Shown here: in pieces, positions 53,177-60,458 of the stretch
How the letters are laid out: each line of letters begins with the position of its first letter
Position numbering within the stretch: position 1 is the stretch's first letter
Source of the DNA: Desulfosoma sp.
GTDB taxonomy: Bacteria; Desulfobacterota; Syntrophobacteria; Syntrophobacterales; DSM-9756
NCBI GenBank assembly: GCA_037481875.1
Contig: JBBFKY010000004.1
Location: 62,001-126,000, forward strand
DNA length: 64,000 nt
Reading direction: 5' to 3'
Translations under genes and position numbers: made by a program
Notes under the pieces: model-generated
What the model was told of the DNA's origin: nothing
Database searches by the model: none
What the model saw: the letters and a program-made list of their open reading frames with translations, nothing else

Positions 53177-53587
53177 ATGTTGGAAAAAACCTTGGTGGAA
53201 CAAACCAAACAAACGGCTGCCAAGCTGTTTTCTGGGCCGGTACGTCTCAAAGTTCCTTATGAACTCTGGAAGGAATTCGACCCTGGGCTGGCTCGAGATC
53301 TGTCTCTTTTCATCACCGGGAACATGTATTCTCGAACGGTTTTGAGCCTGCCGGAACGCCAAATGGTGGCGGTTGCGGCGCTGGCCGCCTTGCAAAAGCC
53401 GGACGAGCTGCGTCTTCATGTGCATGGAGCTTTGAACGTGGGCGTCAAGGCCCGGCATCTTGCCGAAACCATCTTTCAGGTCGGCGTTTATGCCGGGTTT
53501 CCGGCAGTGAACGCCGCCTTGGCCGTCCTGAAGGAAGTGCTTTTGGAGCGGGGGCAGTGGCCGCCTGAAAGGGAAGAACAGGCATAG
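53177..53587 (+). CDS. carboxymuconolactone decarboxylase family protein
   Basis: A 136-aa all-helical CMD/AhpD-like protein. LSLFITGNMYSRTVLSLPERQMVAVAALAAL and HVHGALNVGVKARHLAETIFQVGVYAGFPAVNAAL give the family pattern. It lacks the AhpD CxxC pair, so peroxidase activity is unlikely and a decarboxylase-like role is possible. Strong ribosome-binding site GAAGGAGG. Confidence 0.9.
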   Translation: MLEKTLVEQTKQTAAKLFSGPVRLKVPYELWKEFDPGLARDLSLFITGNMYSRTVLSLPERQMVAVAALAALQKPDELRLHVHGALNVGVKARHLAETIFQVGVYAGFPAVNAALAVLKEVLLERGQWPPEREEQA

Positions 53588-53741
53588 AAAAGGATCCGCG
53601 ACGAAACCCTTTTGAGGACTTTTACGGGCATAAGATCCGGGGCCATGTCAAGGTTGCATTTCTCGCGGGGATGACTAGTTTACAGCCCGTCGCTTGAATG
53701 TTTCGAACGCGCTGCATCACGTTTCGTTGGAGGAAGGCATC

Positions 53742-53939
53742 ATGCCCATTTATGAATATCGATGTGAAAAGTGTGGGAACGAGTTTGAAAGTTTTATCTG
53801 GTCGGCTCAGGATCAAGAGGCTTTAGCATGTCCTCGGTGCGGATCCCGGGAAATCAAGAAACTACTCTCTTCCTTTGCCAGCAAGGGATCTCTTTCCAGC
53901 GTTTTGAGCAGCGGGTGCGGCACGGGCGGATTCAGTTGA
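53742..53939 (+). CDS. FmdB-family zinc ribbon protein
   Basis: A 65-aa FmdB-type regulatory zinc ribbon: MPIYEYRCEKCGNEFE, then LACPRCGSREIKKLLSSFA. Two CxxC pairs bind zinc. Role unknown; the name comes from a regulator-like neighbour of formamidase and amidase genes. ATG 53742 lies behind GGAGGAAGG; the longer frame from 53694 is not family-like. A second, longer FmdB protein is at 59153. Confidence 0.93.
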   Translation: MPIYEYRCEKCGNEFESFIWSAQDQEALACPRCGSREIKKLLSSFASKGSLSSVLSSGCGTGGFS

Positions 53940-54021
53940 GCAGGCTAGGGAGGGCCGATAGGGTATCGGTCGAGACAAAAAAAGGCTCCACATGGGCGAA
54001 CCTCTTTAGGGAGGCAGGATT

Positions 54022-54114
54022 ATGGAAAGAGATCTTTTATGGTTGGGTGGCGCAATTGTCCTTTGGGTCGTGCTTAATCGATGGATTTTACCCAAGCTGG
54101 GCATAAGTACATGA
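54022..54114 (+). CDS. 30-residue single-helix membrane peptide
   Basis: A short frame, MERDLLWLGGAIVLWVVLN then RWILPKLGIST, preceded at proper distance by a strong ribosome-binding site (AGGGAGG). It has one predicted membrane helix (about 6-20) and a conserved-looking end, RWILPKLGIST. Very short peptides of this make-up occur in relatives by my recollection, but I cannot check. It lies 82 bases after the FmdB gene. Function unknown. Confidence 0.6.
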   Translation: MERDLLWLGGAIVLWVVLNRWILPKLGIST

Positions 54115-54241
54115 ATGTCAAATTCCTGCGAGATCGGGTCGTCTCGCGCATCGAAGAACAAAAAAACCCATCCATAAAGCTTCAGGAGCGAAGTGGCATT
54201 CGATCTTTTTGATGCGGGCCGTCGCATGACCAGTCCCTCGA

Positions 54242-54306
54242 GGGCGAACCTGGATGTCCGCCCCCAAGTGATCCATGTGGAGGGGTGGATCCATGGGTCC
54301 GCCCCA
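54242..54306. repeat. two family-B palindromes in tandem
   Basis: Dyads GGGCGAACCTGGATGTCCGC (54242-54261) and AGGGGTGGATCCATGGGTCC then GCCCC (54281-54305), between the small membrane peptide and the end of the carboxypeptidase gene. Confidence 0.7.
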
Positions 54307-54323
54307 GACGAGCCCAATTCACG

Positions 54324-55619
54324 TTAGTCGAAGGAACGTTTTTTGCGGCTCAGTTTTTTCAATCGCATGATCAGCGCCAGGGCGGCGAGGCACGCAACGA
54401 TACCTCCTAACGTATAAATCAGGGGTCTCCAAAGGCGCTGCCAGGGGTAATCTCCGAGCAGCAGAATGGAATGCCAGAGACGAATGAAGATATTGGCCGG
54501 AGCTATATCTGTGTTGCTCGCCAAATCCAGCGTGGCCAGGGTGGTTTCGCCGGCTTTCAAATAGGCGCGTCCCAAGGATTGTCCCTTTTGAATGGGAGCA
54601 ACCACCGCCGAGGGGAGATCCATAACCCACTGGACGTTTTGAGCTTTTTCTTTTCGCACCACAACCGGGTTTGTTTCTTTGAAAAAGAGGGAGACTTGAG
54701 GGGCGACCCCCTTCCAGACCTTGATGACCGCTGCCGGCTGATTAGGATTAGGCGGCGCAATGAAGGCGTAGAGACGATATCCGTAATTCAAAAGAGCCGA
54801 GGCTTCCTTTTCGCGAACGGCCGGACTGGGAGCTCCCATGACCACCGCCAATAATCGAAGTCCACCACGTTGCGCTGTGGCCATGAGATGGTAACCGGCA
54901 TCGGCCACAAAGCCTGTCTTCAGCCCGTCGACGGAACTGTCCTTGCGCAACAAATGGTTTCGGTTGGGTTGTGTGATGTCATGGTAAGAGTATTCCGTCA
55001 TGGAATGGAACCGCAGGCTCTGAGGAAATCGGCGCAGATAAGAGAGGGCCAATGTGGCCATATCCCGTGCCGTGGTCACCTGACCCGGAGCGGGCAGGCC
55101 ATGAGGGTTGAGAAAGCGGCTGTGCTGCATTCCCAGTTCCTTGGCCTTTTGATTCATAGCGCCGACAAAAGCCTCCACGGACCCATAGAGGTGTTCCGCG
55201 ACGGCCACGCATGCATCGTTTCCGGACACTACCGCAATACCCTTAAGCAGTTCCTCCAAGGGAATCTTGTTACCCAACTCCACAAACATCTTGGACCCGC
55301 CCGTCTGCCATGCCGTTTTGCTGATGTGGACCGGATCATTCAGTTTCACATCGCCTCTTTCCAAGGCTTCAAACACCAAATAAAGGGTGAGGACCTTCGT
55401 AAAGGAAGCCGGCGCAATGGGAGCATCCGGATTTTGTTCGAAGAGGGTTTCCCCATGCGTGACGTCCACAAGCATGGCCGACGTGGCATTGACGGCCAAA
55501 GGGATTTCTCCCGTACTCCACGCCGCTCCTGCGCCTAGGTTCAAAAAGAGCAAGCCCAAGACCCCAATGAAAAGCCCCTTTTGCAGGGGCTGACACCATC
55601 CGCCGCCTTTTTGCCTCAT
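54324..55619 (-). CDS. dacA: D-alanyl-D-alanine carboxypeptidase (PBP5/6 type)
   Basis: Trims the terminal D-Ala from peptidoglycan stem peptides in the periplasm. 431 aa with a signal peptide (to about residue 35). The serine-peptidase motifs are SFTK (nucleophile Ser about 72), SGN and KTG (in VDGLKTGFVADAGYH). A beta-rich C-terminal domain is followed by a membrane helix (about 403-422) and a basic end, in place of the amphipathic anchor of E. coli DacA. Confidence 0.95.
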   Translation of the reverse strand: MRQKGGGWCQPLQKGLFIGVLGLLFLNLGAGAAWSTGEIPLAVNATSAMLVDVTHGETLFEQNPDAPIAPASFTKVLTLYLVFEALERGDVKLNDPVHISKTAWQTGGSKMFVELGNKIPLEELLKGIAVVSGNDACVAVAEHLYGSVEAFVGAMNQKAKELGMQHSRFLNPHGLPAPGQVTTARDMATLALSYLRRFPQSLRFHSMTEYSYHDITQPNRNHLLRKDSSVDGLKTGFVADAGYHLMATAQRGGLRLLAVVMGAPSPAVREKEASALLNYGYRLYAFIAPPNPNQPAAVIKVWKGVAPQVSLFFKETNPVVVRKEKAQNVQWVMDLPSAVVAPIQKGQSLGRAYLKAGETTLATLDLASNTDIAPANIFIRLWHSILLLGDYPWQRLWRPLIYTLGGIVACLAALALIMRLKKLSRKKRSFD

Positions 55620-55895
55620 GAGCCTTGTGTCCTCCTAAAAAGTGAACCAACGATGCCCCTCAGGACACCGTCGCTTTTGGCCCACACCGTTTTCGAGTCC
55701 CGACACTCTTAGCAGCCCGTAACGTCAAATTCAAGGGTAAGGCCGCAAGATTTCTTTTCGAAAGTCTTGAACACTTTTTGAATTTACGGTGCCCAAAGGG
55801 CGGCATACCATAAAGACGACCCACGCAAACAAGATGTTCACGTGGGCCGAAACGGGATGCATCAAAGGTGAAAAATGCCGCGCCGGGGCGATGGC

Positions 55896-57458
55896 TTACA
55901 GGCGAGGTTGCCAGCTTTCTATTTCGGTATATTCCGATACCGAGGGCTCTTTGGATTTTTGTTCCAGCTTGTTGAGGGCATTGATGAAGGCCTTGGCGCT
56001 GGCCATGACTATGTCTGTGGCGAGGCCACGACCCTGCACGGCTTGGCCGTCTTCTTCCAAATGCACATGGACCTCGCCCAAGGCATCGGTTCCCGAGGTG
56101 ACGGCACGGACTTCGTAACGAACGAGTTTTGGAAATCGGTGCGTCATTTTGCAGATGGTCTTAAAGGCGGCATCCACGGGTCCTTGACCGAATCCTGCGT
56201 CTTGTAACACTTGGCCGTCGATTTCCAATTGCACGGTGGCATTGGGAACGGAGATGGATCCAGCGGAAACATTGAGGTAAAGCAGCTTATACCTTTGAGG
56301 TGGAGCCAGAATGGTTTCATCCAAAAGGTTTTCCAAATCGGAGGCAAAGAAGTGTTCCTTGCGTTCGGCCAATTGCCGATAAGCCTCGTAACATTGCCGA
56401 AGGGCCTCGTCATCGACGGAAACAGCCATGCGCTGAAGCTGGGCTCGAAAAGCCTCAAAAGCCATGTCTTTGGAAAGAGGTTGGGCTTCGAGGTCCAGTC
56501 CGAACTGATGAGGATCCATGATCTGATACGGGGGTTGCGTGGATGCGTCACCCAATTGAGGCACAGTGGCTTCGTACACGAAGGCGTTGGATCCCACCAC
56601 CGGTTTGTGGACCTGAAGACTGATGCCCGTCAAGCGTTTGACAAGGCGGCATGTGGCCCCGATCTGGGTCGTGTCCAAAGAAAGGTCCGAATCAAAAAGA
56701 TCGTGGCGTGTCTTGAGAGCGGCTACCAACTCCTCCAAGGCCGTATTCCCGGCACGCTCTCCGATGCCGTTCACAGTCACATGAACTTGGGCGGCTCCCG
56801 CAGCGATAGCCGCCAGAGAATTGGCTACGGCCAGACCCAAATCGTTGTGGCAGTGAACACTCAAGGTCACACCAGGGGCCTCTTTCAAGGCCGCTTTGAG
56901 AGCTCGAAAGAGATTGTCGATTTCAAAGGGGGTGGCATATCCCACGGTGTCGGCAACATTGATCACCGTCGCTCCCGCTTCAGCCACCGCCCGAGCCATG
57001 GCGATCACATCCTCTTTGGAAGCTCGAAAGGCGTCCACCAGAGAAAATTCCACATCCTCACATCGCTCTTTGGCTAGACGCACGGCTTTTTGTGCCAGAT
57101 TCAATGTTTCGGGAAAATCCTTTTTAAGGAAATGCTTTCGATAGAAAGGGGAGACCGGCACAAAGGTATGCAAGCGAGGTCGTGCACAGGGCGCCAAGGC
57201 ACGCATGGCCACATCAAAATCCGTGGGGTTGGTGGCTCGAGCCAACGCGGCAATGATTGGGCCGGTAACCGTTTGTGCCACCTTGTGCACCGCTTCAAAC
57301 TGAGCCTCTGAAGCCGCAGGAAAGCCGGCTTCAATGACATCCACGCCCAATCGTGCCAATTGAAGGGCCAGACGAAGCTTTTCAGGAACGGTGAGCATGG
57401 TGCCGGGCGATTTTTCTCCATCGCGCAAGGTGGTGTCAAACAGGCGAATGGCGGGCAT
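55896..57458 (-). CDS. LeuA-family synthase (2-isopropylmalate synthase-like) with altered active site
   Basis: Condenses acetyl-CoA with a 2-oxo acid; best fit is 2-isopropylmalate synthase of leucine synthesis, though citramalate or a related product is possible. 520 aa: TIM barrel (1-290) with DTTLRDGEKSPG, RPRLHTFV, SVHCHNDLGLAVANS (metal His202, His204) and NGIGERAGNTALEEL, then a LeuA dimerisation/allosteric domain (about 390-515). The usual HESGIHQDG segment reads YEATVPQLG (295-303), losing both His. ATG 57458 lies behind GGAGGAACC. Confidence 0.85.
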   Translation of the reverse strand: MPAIRLFDTTLRDGEKSPGTMLTVPEKLRLALQLARLGVDVIEAGFPAASEAQFEAVHKVAQTVTGPIIAALARATNPTDFDVAMRALAPCARPRLHTFVPVSPFYRKHFLKKDFPETLNLAQKAVRLAKERCEDVEFSLVDAFRASKEDVIAMARAVAEAGATVINVADTVGYATPFEIDNLFRALKAALKEAPGVTLSVHCHNDLGLAVANSLAAIAAGAAQVHVTVNGIGERAGNTALEELVAALKTRHDLFDSDLSLDTTQIGATCRLVKRLTGISLQVHKPVVGSNAFVYEATVPQLGDASTQPPYQIMDPHQFGLDLEAQPLSKDMAFEAFRAQLQRMAVSVDDEALRQCYEAYRQLAERKEHFFASDLENLLDETILAPPQRYKLLYLNVSAGSISVPNATVQLEIDGQVLQDAGFGQGPVDAAFKTICKMTHRFPKLVRYEVRAVTSGTDALGEVHVHLEEDGQAVQGRGLATDIVMASAKAFINALNKLEQKSKEPSVSEYTEIESWQPRL

Positions 57459-57574
57459 GGGGTTCCTCCTCATGACATGGTGGGTGTCATCCTCGAGCGG
57501 GTCCTTCGTTTTTAAGCATCAAGCGATACTGACAGCCCCATCACCTTTTTGTCAACATGTTTACGAGATTTCGG

Positions 57575-57602
57575 TTGCATTTGAAAATTTTGTGTGTATA
57601 GT
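57575..57602 (+). promoter_or_regulatory. candidate sigma-70 promoter for speDE
   Basis: TTGCAT at 57575-57580 and TATAGT at 57597-57602 with a 16-base spacer. It predicts a leader of about 140 nt before speD. Confidence 0.6.
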
Positions 57603-57751
57603 GTGCCCGTTTAACGCGCCTCCGTTTATGGCGTTTGGCTGGAAGCATGCGGTTAAGAGCCGAGTGCGGTTCCCCCCCATGAATTGGAGGTTTTTTGTTT
57701 TGTTAACCCTCAAAAAAGGTATACCCATGACGTGAGGAAGCGAAAAAGAAA

Positions 57752-58132
57752 ATGAAATCACTAGGAAAACACCTCATCGTGGAGCTCTATGACTGCGACT
57801 TTGACCTCATCAACGATGTCTCCCAGGTGGAGAAGATCTTGGTGGAGGCGGTCGCCATTTCCAAAGCCACCATTGTCCAACCTGTTTTTCATCAGTTTTC
57901 GCCGCACGGCGTGAGCGGCGTCGTGGTCATCGCCGAATCGCATTTTACCATTCACACATGGCCCGAATACGGCTACTGTGCCCTGGACATCTTTACGTGC
58001 GGCGAACTGATCGACTCGGACGCTTCCTTAGCCTATTTGCAAGAGGCTTTCAAGGCGGGCAGCTTCTCCGTCATGGAGATCAAACGAGGGGTGTTGAATC
58101 TGCCGGCGGACCGATTGAGACATAAGCCGTGA
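57752..58132 (+). CDS. speD: S-adenosylmethionine decarboxylase proenzyme
   Basis: Pyruvoyl enzyme that makes decarboxylated SAM, the aminopropyl donor. 126 aa of the short prokaryotic type. Self-cleavage is expected between Glu62 and Ser63 in AESHFTIHTWPE, converting Ser63 to the pyruvoyl group. Cys82 in YCALDIFTCG region is also typical. Ribosome-binding site GAGGAAG. Its TGA overlaps the GTG start of speE. Confidence 0.96.
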   Translation: MKSLGKHLIVELYDCDFDLINDVSQVEKILVEAVAISKATIVQPVFHQFSPHGVSGVVVIAESHFTIHTWPEYGYCALDIFTCGELIDSDASLAYLQEAFKAGSFSVMEIKRGVLNLPADRLRHKP

Positions 58133-59049
58133 CGGAAAAACTTCAGGCCCGTCTGTGGTACCGCGAGCTGGCAAGCAGTGGAGAGGAGACCTCCTACGCA
58201 TGCCGAGGAGTGCTTTATCACGGGCGGTCCCTTTATCAGCAGATCGATATTGTTGAGACGGAGATGCACGGCACCGTGCTTTTCCTTGACGGCGTGGTGC
58301 AGTCGGCGCAAAAGGACGAGTTTATCTATCACGAGGTGCTCGTGCATCCAGCCATGTGGAGTCATCCTGCGCCTCAAAGTGTGCTTATTATCGGGGGCGG
58401 CGAAGGCGCCACTTTGCGGGAAGTGTGCCGACACTCGTATGTGCGGCGCATTGTTATGGTCGAGATCGATGGGGAGTTGGTGGAGATAAGCAGGCGCCTG
58501 CTGCCTCAATGGCATCAAGGCGCCTTTGACGATCCAAGGGTCGAGCTGATCATCGGAGATGGAAGGACCTTTGTGGAAAATACCGATGAAAAGTTCGATG
58601 TTGCAGTGTTGGATCTCAGCGACCCAATGGACGAAAGCCCGGCGGCCTTATTGTTTACTCAGGAATTCTATCGAAAGGTGGCGGATTGCTTGACGCCTTT
58701 GGGATGTGTGTCTGTTCAAGGGGAATGCATCAGCCCTCAAAAGGTTGTGGCGCACGCGCGTATTTTCAATACTCTTAAACACGTGTTTCCCATTGTGAAA
58801 ACGTGCCCCTACAGCTTGCACAGCTTTCATCGACCCGACGCCCATATTCTAGCCAGTAAGAACCCCGATTGGTCCACGGCTGATGTGGTCGAGCGGGCTC
58901 GATCGACGCATCTGCCGCTCCGGTACCTGAGTGCGGCTATGGTGGAAAAGCTTTTTGCTGTTCCTCCCTATCTTGAAGAAGCCTATGCAGTCCATTGCGA
59001 GCCGCTGACGGATGCCGCCCACCACTTGACCTCTGAAGATCTCTTGTAA
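58129..59049 (+). CDS. speE: polyamine aminopropyltransferase (spermidine synthase)
   Basis: Transfers the aminopropyl group from decarboxylated SAM to putrescine or a similar amine. 306 aa with GGGEGATLREV (SAM-like site), VEIDGELVEISR, the Asp in VLDLSDPMDESPAALLFTQEFY, and SVQGECIS. GTG start overlaps the speD stop. Unlike the membrane protein at 24461, all catalytic motifs look intact. Confidence 0.96.
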   Translation: MTEKLQARLWYRELASSGEETSYACRGVLYHGRSLYQQIDIVETEMHGTVLFLDGVVQSAQKDEFIYHEVLVHPAMWSHPAPQSVLIIGGGEGATLREVCRHSYVRRIVMVEIDGELVEISRRLLPQWHQGAFDDPRVELIIGDGRTFVENTDEKFDVAVLDLSDPMDESPAALLFTQEFYRKVADCLTPLGCVSVQGECISPQKVVAHARIFNTLKHVFPIVKTCPYSLHSFHRPDAHILASKNPDWSTADVVERARSTHLPLRYLSAAMVEKLFAVPPYLEEAYAVHCEPLTDAAHHLTSEDLL

Positions 59050-59152
59050 ACAAAAAAGCATCCTGGGCTCACGGGGCCTCGGCTTTACTAGACACCTTTC
59101 ATGGATTTCTTACGGCACGCATGGTTTAAGGAAAGATCGGAGGAGGATGCCC

Positions 59153-59533
59153 ATGCCTATTTATGAGTATCTTTGCCTTCGGTGCGGCAAGAAAAGCGAA
59201 GTCATCACCTTTCGTGTTTCCGAGCAGGTCCAACCCCAGTGTCGGCACTGTGATTCCGTAGAGCTTCAGCGGATCCCTTCGCGAGTGCGGGTGCGACTGT
59301 CGGAAGAAACGCGACTGGAACGTCTTGCAGATCCTTCCAAGTTCGGGGCTCTGGACGAAAACGACCCCAAAAGCATGGCTAAATTCATGAAAGCCATGAC
59401 TCAGGAAATGGGTGACGATTTCGACGAGGATGTGGACGCCCTCATGGAAGAGGCCATGGAAGAAGAGGCAAGCTCCAAGGGGCAATCCAAGGAAGCATCC
59501 CTGAACGACGATTCCGATGAAGAAAGTGTGTGA
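59153..59533 (+). CDS. FmdB-family zinc ribbon protein with acidic tail
   Basis: A 126-aa protein: MPIYEYLCLRCGKKSEV and PQCRHCDSVELQRI form the zinc ribbon, then about 70 residues rich in Asp and Glu (DFDEDVDALMEEAMEEEA). ATG 59153 is preferred over the ATG at 59147, which lies too close to GGAGGAGG. Overlaps the pseudouridine synthase start by 17 bases. Role unknown. Confidence 0.9.
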   Translation: MPIYEYLCLRCGKKSEVITFRVSEQVQPQCRHCDSVELQRIPSRVRVRLSEETRLERLADPSKFGALDENDPKSMAKFMKAMTQEMGDDFDEDVDALMEEAMEEEASSKGQSKEASLNDDSDEESV

Positions 59534-60458
59534 TGTTTTCATGGATGCTGTGGGCGGGGCGAATTTTTGGAAAACGATCGTTCGTCCTGATCAGGACGGC
59601 TGGAGCCTCTGGGAACTGATCCAGCGAGAGTGTTTTGTGGATGAAAAGGAAGCGCGTGAAGTAGTGGCTTTCGGCGCCGTCCACGTGTCGGGTAAAGTGG
59701 CGCGGGAAGCCGATCGAGCGCTCAGAACGGGTCAGGAAGTTCGTATTTATTGGCCTTGGACGGGCGTTCGCCGGTTTTACGAACTGAATCCCGATCGCAT
59801 CCTGTATCAGGATGCCTGGATTCTCGCTTACAACAAGGAAGCCGGCATTCCTACGCAGCCGACACCCTTTGATGGCTACAACAACGTCTTTGAAGCCGCC
59901 AAGCGCTTCCTTGCTAACCAAAAAGTCAATGATCCCTACGTGGGACTTCATCACCGGTTGGATCGAGAAACCAGCGGTGTGTTGGTGATGACCGTTTCTC
60001 GAAAAGCCAACAAAGCCTTCGGTCGTGCTTTTGCCGAACATCTCGTGGAAAAAATTTATCTTGCCTGGGTCTTGGGAGTTCCAGACTGGGATACCAAAGT
60101 GGTTCGTGTCGACATTGCAAGAGGTGACGGACAGTATCAGGCCTGCTCGCATCGGCCGGGAAAGCCTGCCGAAACCCTTTTCAGGGTCAGGGTGCGAGGC
60201 TCAGGGCAAAGCCTCCTGCAAGCCGTGCCCACCACGGGACGTACCCATCAGATTCGGCTGCATCTTGCCCATGAAGGTTTTCCCATCCTAGGGGATCGTC
60301 GCTACGGCGGACCGAAGGCGGCTGCGGCGGCTTCTCGTCTTCTTTTGCATGCCCGGCAGTTAAAGTTCCATCATCCCATGACAGGCCGAAAGCTCAGCCT
60401 GACAGCTCCGCTTCCTGAAGACTGGCCTGACGATCCTGGTCCAGCCATTCCAAGCTGA
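59517..60458 (+). CDS. RluA-family pseudouridine synthase
   Basis: Isomerises uridine in rRNA or tRNA. 313 aa with an N-terminal S4-like domain (about 28-85, ELIQRECFVDEKEAREVVAFGAVHV) and a catalytic domain carrying HRLDRETSGVLV with the catalytic Asp, KIYLAWVLG, and TTGRTHQIRLHLAHEGFPILGD. The target uridine is not known. It converges with the dynamin-like gene, overlapping 65 bases. Confidence 0.93.
   Translation: MKKVCDVFMDAVGGANFWKTIVRPDQDGWSLWELIQRECFVDEKEAREVVAFGAVHVSGKVAREADRALRTGQEVRIYWPWTGVRRFYELNPDRILYQDAWILAYNKEAGIPTQPTPFDGYNNVFEAAKRFLANQKVNDPYVGLHHRLDRETSGVLVMTVSRKANKAFGRAFAEHLVEKIYLAWVLGVPDWDTKVVRVDIARGDGQYQACSHRPGKPAETLFRVRVRGSGQSLLQAVPTTGRTHQIRLHLAHEGFPILGDRRYGGPKAAAAASRLLLHARQLKFHHPMTGRKLSLTAPLPEDWPDDPGPAIPS

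Noticed and set aside
57628-57735. speD upstream frame as a called gene
   Set aside because: No ribosome-binding site; kept only as a low-scored finding about the leader.
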